A stretch of 64,000 nucleotides of DNA, taken from assembly GCF_016902345.1 (NCBI RefSeq), contig NZ_JACJLR010000001.1:124001-188000 (forward strand), in the 5' to 3' direction. The stretch comes from Mediterraneibacter glycyrrhizinilyticus. Lineage in GTDB: Bacteria; Bacillota; Clostridia; Lachnospirales; Lachnospiraceae. Shown here one piece after another: positions 8,164 through 17,553 of the stretch. Each line of letters starts with the position of its first letter. Position 1 is the stretch's first letter. The notes beneath the pieces were generated by a model that was not told where the DNA came from, did not search any database, and saw only the letters and a list, made by a program, of their open reading frames with translations. The position numbers and the translations under genes were made by a program.

Positions 8164-9123
8164 ATGAGAATCATATTTATGGGAACTCCTGATTTCTCCG
8201 TGGGAACACTGGAAGCGCTGGTAGAGGCGGGGCACGACGTCTGCCTTGCGGTGACCCAGCCGGATAAGCCGAAAGGACGGGGCAAGGAGATGCAGTCCAC
8301 CCCGGTCAAGGAGGCGGCAGAGCGGCATGGGATCCCGGTCTATCAGCCAAAGAAGATCAGAGATCCCCAGTGTGTTGAAGAACTGAAGAAATATCAGGCA
8401 GATGTGATGGTCGTTATCGCCTTCGGTCAGATCCTTCCGAGATCGATCCTGGAGCTGACGCCATACGGGTGTATCAATGTCCATGCATCACTCCTCCCCA
8501 AATACCGCGGGGCAGCGCCGATCCAGTGGTCGATCATCGAGGGAGAGACGGTGACCGGCGTGACCACCATGCAGATGGACGAGGGGCTGGATACCGGCGA
8601 CATGATCATGAAGACAGAGGTCCCCATCGCGGAGGACGAGACCGGGGGCACCCTTCACGATAAGCTCTCAGATGCCGGAGCCAAGCTGTGCGTTGAGACG
8701 CTGAAAGCGATCGAAGACGGAACGGCGGCGTTTGAAAAACAGGGAGAGAGCCCGACTGCCTATGCCAGGATGCTGGATAAAAAGCTGGGGAATATCGACT
8801 GGAATGAGCCTGCCGCGCGCATTGAGCGCCTGGTACGGGGGCTGGCTCCCTGGCCCAGTGCCTACACCCACTGGAACGGGAAAGTGATGAAGATCTGGCG
8901 GGCAAAGGCAGAGAGCAGCCGGTCTGAAGGAAAAGAGAACGGGGCTCCAAAGGCAGAGCCGGGGACAGTCCGTTCTGTAGCGAAAGACCATTTTGCAGTA
9001 CAGACAGGAGACGGGATCCTGAAAGTCTACGAACTTCAGATCCCGGGAAAGAAAAGGATGGAGACGGGTGCATTCCTGAGGGGGTATGCGCTGGAAGAAG
9101 GGACTGTGTTCACACGGGAATGA
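8164..9123 (+). CDS. fmt: Methionyl-tRNA formyltransferase
   Basis: 319 residues. Formylates Met-tRNA(fMet) with 10-formyl-THF for translation initiation. Seen: N-terminal MGTPDFSV, the folate-site motif HASLLPKYRGAAPIQWS starting near residue 107, and the C-terminal tRNA-binding OB-like domain with GLAPWPSAYT. Directly follows def in the same operon. Confidence 0.96.
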   Translation: MRIIFMGTPDFSVGTLEALVEAGHDVCLAVTQPDKPKGRGKEMQSTPVKEAAERHGIPVYQPKKIRDPQCVEELKKYQADVMVVIAFGQILPRSILELTPYGCINVHASLLPKYRGAAPIQWSIIEGETVTGVTTMQMDEGLDTGDMIMKTEVPIAEDETGGTLHDKLSDAGAKLCVETLKAIEDGTAAFEKQGESPTAYARMLDKKLGNIDWNEPAARIERLVRGLAPWPSAYTHWNGKVMKIWRAKAESSRSEGKENGAPKAEPGTVRSVAKDHFAVQTGDGILKVYELQIPGKKRMETGAFLRGYALEEGTVFTRE

Positions 9124-9241
9124 TATATGTGCTCTGGTAGAGAGCATGTCCGTTTGGCTCGCTGCCCGCGGGGATAAAACGCGGCGGGAACTTTCGTGGC
9201 AGTCCGGGCGCAGGCATCAAACAATTCAGGAGGATGATACT

Positions 9242-9952
9242 ATGCCCATGTTTTATTACTATTTTGACCCGACGTATTCACTGGTACTGATCGGCGTACT
9301 GATCTGTCTGCTCGCCTCGGCGAGAGTGAACAGCGTGTTCGCAAGGTATTCACGGGTGCGCAGCCGCTCCGGGATGACCGGGAAAGAGGCGGCGGAGCGT
9401 ATCCTCAGGATGAACGGGATCTATGATGTGCGTGTGGTCCACATCCCGGGGAACCTGACAGACCACTACAACCCGGGGAAAAAGACTCTGGGGCTTTCCG
9501 ATACGGTGTATAATTCCTCGTCGGTGGCGGCTATCGGCGTCGCGGCCCACGAGTGCGGGCACGCGGTCCAGCATTCTGTGGGATATGCTCCGCTGTCGAT
9601 CCGGGGAGCCCTGGTGCCTGTGGCAAACTTCGGGTCCGCCATATCCTGGCCGCTGATCCTGATCGGGCTTCTGATGAACGGGGAGATGTCAGCTTTGTTG
9701 ATCAACCTGGGGATCCTGCTGTTTTTTGCAGCGGTCCTGTTCCAGATCGTGACCCTGCCGGTAGAGTTCAACGCTTCAGGTCGGGCGGTAAAGGTGCTGG
9801 AATCTTCCGGGATGCTCTATCCGGACGAGGTGGGAGCTGTGAAAAAGGTGCTGCGCGCCGCCGCGCTGACCTACGTGGCTGGTGCAGCGTCCGCGATTCT
9901 GCAGCTTTTGCGGCTCATGATCATAGGAGGACGGAGAAACAACAATGAGTAA
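9242..9952 (+). CDS. yugP: Membrane zinc metallopeptidase (YugP / Zn_peptidase_2 family)
   Basis: 236 residues from the ATG at 9242, chosen because AGGAGG lies eight bases before it; an upstream in-frame extension would overlap fmt and carries no ribosome site. The HECGH zinc motif is at 103-107. Hydrophobic helices at the N-terminus, near residues 130-170 and at the C-terminus place it in the cytoplasmic membrane. The substrate of this family is not established. It sits between fmt and rsmB, overlapping rsmB by eight bases, a common position in Clostridia. Confidence 0.88.
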   Translation: MPMFYYYFDPTYSLVLIGVLICLLASARVNSVFARYSRVRSRSGMTGKEAAERILRMNGIYDVRVVHIPGNLTDHYNPGKKTLGLSDTVYNSSSVAAIGVAAHECGHAVQHSVGYAPLSIRGALVPVANFGSAISWPLILIGLLMNGEMSALLINLGILLFFAAVLFQIVTLPVEFNASGRAVKVLESSGMLYPDEVGAVKKVLRAAALTYVAGAASAILQLLRLMIIGGRRNNNE

Positions 9953-11294
9953 AGCGATAAATGAGAGGGAGATCGTCCTGGCGGTCCTCATGGAAGTAAC
10001 TGAGAACGGGGCGTACAGCCACCGGATCCTCCGGGACGTGCTCGCCAAATACCAGTATCTCGATAAAAGAGAGCGTTCCTTTATTACCAGGGTGACGGAA
10101 GGAACACTGGAGCATATGATCGAGATCGACTATATTCTGGATCAGTTTTCCAAAGTCAAAGTAAAAAAGATGAAGCCGGTCATCCGCAGCATTTTAAGGA
10201 GCGGAGTGTACCAGCTCAAATATATGGATACTGTGCCGGACCATGCCGTGTGCAGTGAGGCGGTAAAACTGGCGGTGAGAAAGGGATTTTCCGGACTCCG
10301 GGGATATGTGAACGGCGTTCTGCGCAGTGTGGCGAGAGGAATGGACAGCGTGGAATATCCGTCAGAGGGACTGGCAGCGTTGTCAGTGAGATATTCCTGT
10401 CCGGAATGGATCCTGAAATTGTGGCAGCAGGAGTATGAGCCGGATGTGATCGAAGCCATGCTGAGAGATTTTCAGGAGGAAAAGCCTTTGACGATCCGGT
10501 GCTGTCAGAACAGGATCACGCCGGAGGAACTGAAAAAGCGTCTGGAAGAGGAAGGAGTCACGGTGACGGCTCATCCCTATCTTTCCTATGCTTTTTCCAT
10601 AATAGGGTATGATTATCTGGAAGGCCTGGAGAGCTTCCGGGAAGGCCTGTTTGCGGTACAGGATGTCAGCTCTATGCTGGTGGGCGAGATCGCAGACCCG
10701 AAAGAGGGAGCGTATGTGATCGATGTCTGTGCCGCGCCCGGCGGAAAAGCTCTTCATGTCGCAGAACGTTTAAATGGGACGGGGCATGTGGAGGCGCGGG
10801 ATCTGACCGAGTATAAGACGGACCTGATCCGGGAGAATATCGGGCGCTCCGGCTTGGAAAATATAGAGGCAAAAGTACAGGATGCCACAGTTTTTGACGA
10901 GGATTCTGAAGGAAAAGCGGATCTTGTGATCGCGGATCTTCCCTGCTCGGGACTGGGCGTCCTTGGCAGAAAGACGGACCTGAAATACAAGGCCTCACCC
11001 GAGGGGACAGAGAGTCTGGTCCATCTCCAGAGAGAGATCCTAGACTGCGTGCACCGTTATGTGAAGCCGGGAGGGACTCTGATCTACAGTACCTGTACGG
11101 TGGACCAGGCGGAGAATATGGGAAATCTGTACTGGTTTCTGGAGGAACATCCGGAGTTCAGGCTGGATGATATAACAGAGAGGCTCTGCCCGGAACTCCG
11201 GGAAGACGTCCGGGACGGGGGCTGCATCCAGCTTCTTCCCGGGATACATAAATGTGACGGATTCTTTCTGGCGCGGCTGGTGCGCTCAGAGTGA
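9945..11294 (+). CDS. rsmB: 16S rRNA (cytosine-967-C5)-methyltransferase
   Basis: 449 residues. Has an N-terminal NusB-like RNA-binding domain (about 1-140) and a C-terminal SAM methyltransferase. SAM motif DVCAAPGGKA is near residue 260; the two cysteines of the m5C family are seen in ADLPCSGLG (near 336) and YSTCTVDQ (near 383). The start overlaps the metallopeptidase stop by eight bases, indicating coupled translation. Confidence 0.95.
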   Translation: MSKAINEREIVLAVLMEVTENGAYSHRILRDVLAKYQYLDKRERSFITRVTEGTLEHMIEIDYILDQFSKVKVKKMKPVIRSILRSGVYQLKYMDTVPDHAVCSEAVKLAVRKGFSGLRGYVNGVLRSVARGMDSVEYPSEGLAALSVRYSCPEWILKLWQQEYEPDVIEAMLRDFQEEKPLTIRCCQNRITPEELKKRLEEEGVTVTAHPYLSYAFSIIGYDYLEGLESFREGLFAVQDVSSMLVGEIADPKEGAYVIDVCAAPGGKALHVAERLNGTGHVEARDLTEYKTDLIRENIGRSGLENIEAKVQDATVFDEDSEGKADLVIADLPCSGLGVLGRKTDLKYKASPEGTESLVHLQREILDCVHRYVKPGGTLIYSTCTVDQAENMGNLYWFLEEHPEFRLDDITERLCPELREDVRDGGCIQLLPGIHKCDGFFLARLVRSE

Positions 11295-11310
11295 GAAGGA
11301 AGAGCAGGAC

Positions 11311-12354
11311 ATGAAAAAAGATATTCGTTCTATGACATTTGATGAACTGAAAAAAGAAATGCAGGAGATGGAAGAAAAGCCGTTCCGGGCGAAACAGATC
11401 TATGAATGGCTCCATGTGAAACTCTCAGACAGTTTTGACGAGATGACAAACCTGTCTAAAACACTCCGGGAGCGCCTGGAAGAGGGATACGAGATCCTGC
11501 CCGTGGAGATGGAGGAGCGGCAGGTCTCGAAGCTGGACGGGACGAACAAGTTCCTGTTCCGGCTTTTCGACGGGAACATGGTGGAGAGCGTCCTGATGAA
11601 GTATAAGCATGGGAATTCGGTCTGTATTTCTTCGCAGGCAGGATGCCGCATGGGGTGTGCCTTCTGCGCTTCGACCATCGGCGGGCTTCAGAGGAACCTG
11701 ACGGCATCCGAGATGCTGGGGCAGGTCTACCAGATCCAGAAGATCACCGGAGAGCGGGTGTCCAACGTGGTGGTCATGGGAACCGGAGAGCCGCTGGACA
11801 ACTATGACAATTTCCTTCGTTTTGTCCGTCTCCTGACAGATGAGAATGGTCTGAATATCAGCCAGAGAAATGTGACCGTATCCACCTGCGGCATTGTTCC
11901 GGGGATCCGGAAGCTGGCGGAGGAGAAACTCCAGATCACACTGGCGCTTTCCCTCCATGGATCGACCCAGGAGAAGCGGCGGAAACTGATGCCTGTGGCG
12001 AACAAATATGAACTTTCCGAAGTCCTTTCCGCCTGTGATGAATATTTTGAAAAGACAGGCAGGAGGGTGACCTTTGAGTACAGTCTTGTTCACGGTGTGA
12101 ATGACACCCAGGAGGATATCCGGGAGCTGACAGAGATCTTAAGACCGCGGAAATGTCATCTGAATCTGATCCCGGTAAACCCGGTGAGAGAACGTGATTT
12201 TGTCCGTCCGAGCCGGGAAAATGCCCTGAATTTCAAAAATAAACTTGAAAAAAGCGGAATAAATGTTACTATAAGAAGGGAAATGGGCTCTGATATTGAC
12301 GGAGCCTGTGGTCAGCTGAGACGCCGCTATGTGGCGGACGGCCAGGAGCTGTGA
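11311..12354 (+). CDS. rlmN: 23S rRNA/tRNA adenine-C2 methyltransferase (radical SAM)
   Basis: 347 residues from ATG 11311. RlmN methylates A2503 of 23S rRNA and A37 of some tRNAs. The radical-SAM cluster motif is C112-x3-C116-x2-C119 (GCRMGCAFC). The second-turnover cysteine is C333 in the C-terminal GACGQLRRR. Length and ending are typical. An in-frame ATG at 11254 lies inside rsmB and lacks a ribosome site, so the later start is preferred. Confidence 0.95.
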   Translation: MKKDIRSMTFDELKKEMQEMEEKPFRAKQIYEWLHVKLSDSFDEMTNLSKTLRERLEEGYEILPVEMEERQVSKLDGTNKFLFRLFDGNMVESVLMKYKHGNSVCISSQAGCRMGCAFCASTIGGLQRNLTASEMLGQVYQIQKITGERVSNVVVMGTGEPLDNYDNFLRFVRLLTDENGLNISQRNVTVSTCGIVPGIRKLAEEKLQITLALSLHGSTQEKRRKLMPVANKYELSEVLSACDEYFEKTGRRVTFEYSLVHGVNDTQEDIRELTEILRPRKCHLNLIPVNPVRERDFVRPSRENALNFKNKLEKSGINVTIRREMGSDIDGACGQLRRRYVADGQEL

Positions 12355-12355
12355 C

Positions 12356-12406
12356 GGTTACAGTTCAATGTAACCTGCGATGCGGAAAGCCTCAATAAAT
12401 TGAGGC
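12356..12406 (+). other. Two short hairpins between rlmN and the phosphatase gene
   Basis: GGTTACA/TGTAACC (12356-12375) and GCCTCAA/TTGAGGC (12389-12406) follow the rlmN stop. Neither has a T-tract, so they are not ordinary terminators; they may protect or space the operon mRNA. Confidence 0.4.
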
Positions 12407-12445
12407 ACAGCCCGGCCAAGAAAGACAGTATATAAGGAGAAGACT

Positions 12446-13189
12446 ATGAGGACATTTTCAATTACAGATGTAGGAATGGTGCGACAGGTGAATCAGGATT
12501 ATGTCTTTGCGACAGACAGGCCGCTCGGTATCCTGCGTAATCTGTTCGTGGTAGCGGACGGCATGGGAGGACACCAGGCCGGAGACTACGCTTCAAAATA
12601 TACTGTGGAAGTTCTTCAGAGGGAGCTGAAGCTCAGTGAGGGCGAGGACGTGGAACGGGTGCTCGTGGGCGCCATCAAGACGGCGAACCGCGAGATCATC
12701 AAGGAGGCTTCCAGGGATGCCCATCTCAAAGGGATGGGAACGACCGTGGTGGCGGCTACCATCATCAATCAGATGATGTATTTTGCCAATGTGGGTGACA
12801 GCCGTCTGTATCTGATCAATCAGGGGATACAGCAGCTTACAAAAGACCACTCTCTGGTAGAAGAGATGGTCCGGCTTGGAGGGATCAAGCCGGAGGAAGC
12901 GAAGCATCACCCGGATAAGAATATCATCACAAGAGCGATCGGCGCAAAAGCTGACGTGGATGTGGATTTTTACGAGCACCGTCTGAAGCGGGGAGACATC
13001 ATTCTGATGTGCACAGACGGTCTGAGCAATATGGTGGAGGATGAAGAACTCTTCCATATCGTGCAGGGAGGAAGAGACATCGTCGAGGCCGGCCAGGCGC
13101 TGGTCGAGGCGGCAAAAGAGAACGGAGGGACCGACAACATCGGAGTTGTGCTGGTAGAACCGTTCGCGGATGAGGTGAGTGTATTATGA
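12446..13189 (+). CDS. prpC: PP2C-type Ser/Thr protein phosphatase (Stp/PrpC)
   Basis: 247 residues. Mn-dependent phosphatase that reverses the action of the PASTA kinase encoded next. Metal-binding motifs visible: DVGMVRQVNQD near the N-terminus, VADGMGGHQAGD near 36, GDSRLYL in the middle and CTDGLSNMV, GGTDNIGVV near the end. Its stop overlaps the kinase start by four bases (ATGA), which implies coupled translation and balanced amounts of kinase and phosphatase. The ATG follows AAGGAG. Confidence 0.95.
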   Translation: MRTFSITDVGMVRQVNQDYVFATDRPLGILRNLFVVADGMGGHQAGDYASKYTVEVLQRELKLSEGEDVERVLVGAIKTANREIIKEASRDAHLKGMGTTVVAATIINQMMYFANVGDSRLYLINQGIQQLTKDHSLVEEMVRLGGIKPEEAKHHPDKNIITRAIGAKADVDVDFYEHRLKRGDIILMCTDGLSNMVEDEELFHIVQGGRDIVEAGQALVEAAKENGGTDNIGVVLVEPFADEVSVL

Positions 13190-15303
13190 TCAAAGAAGGA
13201 GTTTTTTTAGGGAAAAGATATGAGATACTGGGCCGCATCGGTTCCGGCGGGATGGCGGATGTCTATAAGGGCAAGGACCATAAGCTGAACCGCTATGTGG
13301 CGATCAAAGTACTGAAGAGTGATTATCGTTCCGACGAGGTGTTTATCCAGAAGTTTGTGAGTGAGGCGCAGGCAGCTGCAGGGCTGATGCACCCCAATGT
13401 GGTAAATGTCTATGATGTGGGACAGGACCGGGGACTTTACTATATGGTAATGGAACTGGTGGAAGGGATCACTCTGAAGGACTATATAGAAAAGAAAGGG
13501 AAGCTTTCGGCAAAGGAGACCATCAGCATCTCCATTCAGATGGTGACAGGGATCCAGGCGGCGCACAACAGACATATCATCCATCGGGATATCAAGCCGC
13601 AGAATATCATTATCTCCCAGGAAGGGAAAGTAAAAGTAACAGATTTCGGGATCGCCCGCGCGACCACATCGACGCAGACCATCAGCGCAAGCGTGATGGG
13701 ATCGGTCCATTATACCTCTCCGGAACAGGCGAGGGGCGGACATGTGGACGAGCGCAGTGACATTTATTCAGCCGGTATCACCATGTATGAGATGATCACC
13801 GGCCATGTTCCGTTTGACGGAGATTCCACGGTGACGGTGGCGCTCAAGCATCTTCAGGAGGAGATCATCTCACCCTCCGAGGAGGTGCCGGACATTCCGT
13901 ACAGCCTGGAATGCATCATACTGAAATGTACCCAGAAGAGTCCGGAGAAGCGTTACAGCAACTGCGAAGAGCTTCTCCTTGATCTGAAGCGCTCTCTGGT
14001 CGATCCGGACGGTGATTTTGTTCTGGCGGGCGGAGCAGCCGCGGCAGCCGGCGCTGACCGCACTGTCGTCATGTCCACGGAGGAACTGGACCGGATCCAG
14101 AATGAGCAGTACAGTGCAGATGATGACTATGACGATGATGATTACGATGACGATTATGATGATGAAGAAGACTACAGTGAGGACGAGGATGAGGCGGATG
14201 ATTATGATGACCGCAGACGGAAGAAGGATGTAAATCCGGACACAAAGAAGATCATGAGGATTCTCATGATCGTTGCGGCGGTGATCATCGCATTCCTGAT
14301 TCTGTTCCTTGTGGGAAGTGCGGTAGGCGTTTTCAGCGGCTCAGGGCTTCCCTCATCGACGGAAGAAGAGCAGGTGGAGGTTCCTGACCTGCGGGGAATG
14401 ACGGAAGACGAGGCAAAGAAAGAACTCAACGACCTCGGACTTGGAATCAAGGTGGAGAGCGAGAGGGTGGCTTCCAATGAGTATGACGAGGGTGAAGTTG
14501 TCAGCCAGGATCCGGCGTACGGAGAGAAGGTGGACGCTCACACAACGGTCCATGTGACGCTCAGCAGCGGCGAGGAGGCACAGACCACAAACGTGCCGGA
14601 TGTGGTCGGAAAAGAGGAAGCAGAGGCGGAGCAGATGCTCGCGGATGCGAATCTCAAAGTAGCCAAAGATTCTCAGTACAGTGATGATGTGGAAGAGGGA
14701 TATGTTATTTCCTGTGATCCGGGAGAAGGACAGGAAGTGGATGAGGAGAGTACGGTCACGATCGTAGTCAGCCTCGGTTCGGAGCCGGCGAAAGTGCCGT
14801 CCCTGGAAGGACGGAGCGCGTCAGACGCCGAATCGGCGCTCTCCAACGCGGGCCTTACAGGAAGCGCCCGGGAAGAGTACAGTGACAGTGTTGAGGCCGG
14901 CATGGTCATCTCGCAGGATATTGAGGCCGGAAGAGAAGTCTCGAAAGGTACTTCCGTGGGATATGTCGTCAGCAAGGGACCGCAGACGAAGATGGTTTCT
15001 GTTCCGAGCCTGAGCGGACGCACGGAAAGTGATGCGAGACAGAGACTGTCCGAGGCGGGCCTGAATGCAGGGGAAGTGACCTATGAGTACAGCAGTTCTG
15101 TAAGTGCAGGGTACGTGATCAGCCAGACGGCCTCTGCGGGAAGTCAGGTGGAAGAAGGAACCTCCATCGGATTTACGGTGAGTCAGGGACCGGAACCCCA
15201 GCCGGATCCTGAGCCGGAAGAACCATCTTCCGGTACCGGAACAGGTGGAGAGGATGGGACGGACAGCGCAGGCGGCGGCACGGATACAACGACGCAGCAG
15301 TGA
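13186..15303 (+). CDS. prkC: PASTA-domain Ser/Thr protein kinase
   Basis: 705 residues. Cytoplasmic Hanks-type kinase domain (about 10-275; VAIKVLK, HRDIKPQN, DFGIA are intact), a juxtamembrane linker with a very acidic Asp/Tyr run (about 310-345) ending in RRRKK, one transmembrane helix near 357-382, then four extracellular PASTA repeats (about 395-670), each starting with a V-P-x-L/V-x-G pattern, and a low-complexity Pro/Gly/Thr tail. PASTA repeats sense muropeptides or lipid II; the kinase controls growth, wall synthesis and germination in Firmicutes. Follows its phosphatase and precedes rsgA, the standard order. Confidence 0.96.
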   Translation: MIKEGVFLGKRYEILGRIGSGGMADVYKGKDHKLNRYVAIKVLKSDYRSDEVFIQKFVSEAQAAAGLMHPNVVNVYDVGQDRGLYYMVMELVEGITLKDYIEKKGKLSAKETISISIQMVTGIQAAHNRHIIHRDIKPQNIIISQEGKVKVTDFGIARATTSTQTISASVMGSVHYTSPEQARGGHVDERSDIYSAGITMYEMITGHVPFDGDSTVTVALKHLQEEIISPSEEVPDIPYSLECIILKCTQKSPEKRYSNCEELLLDLKRSLVDPDGDFVLAGGAAAAAGADRTVVMSTEELDRIQNEQYSADDDYDDDDYDDDYDDEEDYSEDEDEADDYDDRRRKKDVNPDTKKIMRILMIVAAVIIAFLILFLVGSAVGVFSGSGLPSSTEEEQVEVPDLRGMTEDEAKKELNDLGLGIKVESERVASNEYDEGEVVSQDPAYGEKVDAHTTVHVTLSSGEEAQTTNVPDVVGKEEAEAEQMLADANLKVAKDSQYSDDVEEGYVISCDPGEGQEVDEESTVTIVVSLGSEPAKVPSLEGRSASDAESALSNAGLTGSAREEYSDSVEAGMVISQDIEAGREVSKGTSVGYVVSKGPQTKMVSVPSLSGRTESDARQRLSEAGLNAGEVTYEYSSSVSAGYVISQTASAGSQVEEGTSIGFTVSQGPEPQPDPEPEEPSSGTGTGGEDGTDSAGGGTDTTTQQ

Positions 15304-15317
15304 CAGAGACAGGCGGT

Positions 15318-16199
15318 ATGATGCAGGGAAAAATCGTAAAAGGAATTGCCGGATTCTACTACGTTCACGTGGTAGGATCCGGTGTTTATGAGTGCAAGGC
15401 AAAAGGAGTATTCCGAAAAGAAAATATCAAGCCACTGGTGGGAGACGATGTGGAGATCGAGGTGCTCGATGAGAAGGATATGGAAGGCAATATCATGAAG
15501 ATCCTGCCCAGAAAGAACGACCTGATCCGTCCTGCAGTGGCGAACATTGATCAGGCACTGGTGGTATTTGCCGTGACGCAGCCGGAACCGCATTTCAATC
15601 TTCTGGACCGGTTCCTTGTTATGATGGAGCGCAAAGAGATCCCCACGGTGCTGTGTTTCAACAAGACGGATATCGCGGAGGATCCGGTGATCGCGGAGCT
15701 GGAACAGATTTACGGCGGATGCGGCTATCCGGTCCTCTTTACAAGTGCAAGAGAAGAGGAAAACATCGAAGAACTGAAACAGCTCCTGCGGGGAAAGACG
15801 ACTGCGATCGCCGGACCGTCCGGCGTCGGCAAATCCTCTCTGATCAATCTTCTGCAGTCAGAAGTGAAGATGGAGACGGGAAGTATCAGCAGGAAGATCG
15901 CCCGGGGAAAACACACGACCAGACATTCCGAGCTGCTCGTTCTGGGCGAGAATTCCTACATTATGGATACGCCGGGGTTCAGTTCTCTCTATGTAAATGA
16001 TTTTGAAAAGGAAGAACTGAAATACTGCTTTCCGGAGTTTGCACCTTATGAAGGCAGGTGCCGTTTCAACGGGTGCGACCATATCCATGAACCGGGATGT
16101 GCCGTGAAGGCGGCAGTGGAAGAAGGGAAGATACACAGAGTACGGTATGAGGACTATGCAGAGATGTACCGTGAACTGAAGGAAAGGAAAAGGTACTAG
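15318..16199 (+). CDS. rsgA: Ribosome small-subunit GTPase RsgA
   Basis: About 293 residues. Late 30S assembly factor. The GTPase motifs are circularly permuted as in this family: NKTD first, then GPSGVGKSS, then DTPGF. The C-terminal zinc knuckle is C-x4-C-x-H-x4-C (CRFNGCDHIHEPGC). Start choice: ATG 15318 or 15321; the in-frame GTG at 15300 overlaps the kinase stop but lacks a ribosome site. An N-terminal OB fold (MQGKIVKGIAGFYYVHV) follows directly. Confidence 0.94.
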   Translation: MMQGKIVKGIAGFYYVHVVGSGVYECKAKGVFRKENIKPLVGDDVEIEVLDEKDMEGNIMKILPRKNDLIRPAVANIDQALVVFAVTQPEPHFNLLDRFLVMMERKEIPTVLCFNKTDIAEDPVIAELEQIYGGCGYPVLFTSAREEENIEELKQLLRGKTTAIAGPSGVGKSSLINLLQSEVKMETGSISRKIARGKHTTRHSELLVLGENSYIMDTPGFSSLYVNDFEKEELKYCFPEFAPYEGRCRFNGCDHIHEPGCAVKAAVEEGKIHRVRYEDYAEMYRELKERKRY

Positions 16200-16202
16200 T
16201 TT

Positions 16203-16865
16203 ATGAGAATGATTTTGGCGCCATCCATACTCTCGGCAGATTTTAAGATTCTGGGAGAACAGATCCGGATCACGGAAGAAGCCGGGGCACAGTACATTCA
16301 CTTTGACGTGATGGACGGCATGTTCGTACCAAGCATCTCATTCGGGATGCCGGTACTCTCATCTATAAAAGGTGCGACAGACCAGCTGCTGGATGTTCAT
16401 CTCATGGTGACAGAACCGGAGCGCTATATCGAGGAGTTTGCCAGATGCGGGGCAGATTCGATCACAGTTCATGAGGAGGCGTGTGGTGATCCGGGAAAAG
16501 CACTGGATCTGATCCACAGCTGCGGTGTGAAGGCAGGGATTTCCATTAAACCAAAGACACCTGTGGAGACGCTGATCCCATATCTGGACCGGGCGGAGAT
16601 GTTCCTCATCATGTCCGTGGAGCCGGGATTCGGCGGACAGGCGTTTATCCCGGAGTCACTGGAGCGGATCCGCCATCTCAGATCCCTTCTGGATGAGCGC
16701 GGGCTTGAAGCAGACATCGAGGTGGACGGGGGAATCTATCATTCGAATGTGGCGGAAGTACTGGAAATGGGAGCAAATGTCATCGTATCGGGATCGGGAG
16801 TATTTAAAGGGGATATCAGAAAAAATACTGAGGATTTCATGGAGATTTTGAGAAGATATGAGTAA
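16203..16865 (+). CDS. rpe: Ribulose-phosphate 3-epimerase
   Basis: 220 residues. Interconverts ribulose-5-phosphate and xylulose-5-phosphate in the pentose phosphate pathway. Motifs: APSILSADF, HFDVMDGMFVPSIS (metal-binding His/Asp), LDVHLMV, MSVEPGFGGQAF and EVDGGI. Starts three bases after rsgA and overlaps thiN by eight bases. Confidence 0.95.
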   Translation: MRMILAPSILSADFKILGEQIRITEEAGAQYIHFDVMDGMFVPSISFGMPVLSSIKGATDQLLDVHLMVTEPERYIEEFARCGADSITVHEEACGDPGKALDLIHSCGVKAGISIKPKTPVETLIPYLDRAEMFLIMSVEPGFGGQAFIPESLERIRHLRSLLDERGLEADIEVDGGIYHSNVAEVLEMGANVIVSGSGVFKGDIRKNTEDFMEILRRYE

Positions 16866-17511
16866 GCGTACAGTGATCGTGAGCGGCGGGATGCTGGAAG
16901 AAGATTTCGTCCTCCCTATTTTAAAAAGTGAAGATACGGAATTTATCATCGGCGTGGACAGAGGTCTTGTGTTTCTCTATGAGCATGGGATCAAACCAGA
17001 CTATATCGTGGGGGATTTTGACAGCGCCCCGAATGAGATCGTAACTTATTACCGTGAGGAGACAAAGGTGCCGATCCGGGAATTCAACCCGGTGAAAGAC
17101 GCTTCTGATACGGAGATCGCACTGCGTCTGTGTATCGGACTGAACAGGCACGAGATCTGGATCCTTGGAGGGACCGGCAAGCGGGTGGACCATCTCTGGG
17201 CAAATGTACAGTGCCTTAAGATCGCTCTTGACGCAGGGGCGGACGCCCGGATCATAGACAGTCACAACCAGATCCGTCTTCTGGATCACGGGATCACCCT
17301 GAAAAAGGAAGAGGCGTTCGGTCCGTATTTTTCCGTGTTCCCGCTGGAGATCCCCGTAGATGACTTTAACATCAGCGGAGCAAAATATCCGCTGAAGAAC
17401 CATATCCTGAAGCCCTATGACAGCCTCTGCGTGAGCAACGAATATCAGGAAGATACGGTAGAGATCGAGTTCTCTTTCGGTATTGTCATACTGATGGAGA
17501 CGAAAGACTGA
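16858..17511 (+). CDS. thiN: Thiamine diphosphokinase
   Basis: 217 residues. Transfers pyrophosphate from ATP to thiamine, giving the cofactor needed, among others, by nifJ further along. Motifs: GVDRGLVFL, GDFDSAP (metal/ATP site), KDASDTEIAL and LGGTGKRVDH. Ends the rsgA-rpe-thiN run; its start overlaps rpe. Confidence 0.92.
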   Translation: MSKRTVIVSGGMLEEDFVLPILKSEDTEFIIGVDRGLVFLYEHGIKPDYIVGDFDSAPNEIVTYYREETKVPIREFNPVKDASDTEIALRLCIGLNRHEIWILGGTGKRVDHLWANVQCLKIALDAGADARIIDSHNQIRLLDHGITLKKEEAFGPYFSVFPLEIPVDDFNISGAKYPLKNHILKPYDSLCVSNEYQEDTVEIEFSFGIVILMETKD

Positions 17512-17553
17512 GGCTGCCGGAGATCATTGAAAACAAAGGAGATTTGAGAATAT

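Noticed and set aside
9086-9241. Upstream extension of the metallopeptidase
   Set aside because: It overlaps fmt and lacks a ribosome site; AGGAGG directly before 9242 decides the start.
15300-15317. GTG start for rsgA at the kinase stop
   Set aside because: No ribosome site; the product would gain residues not expected before the OB fold.
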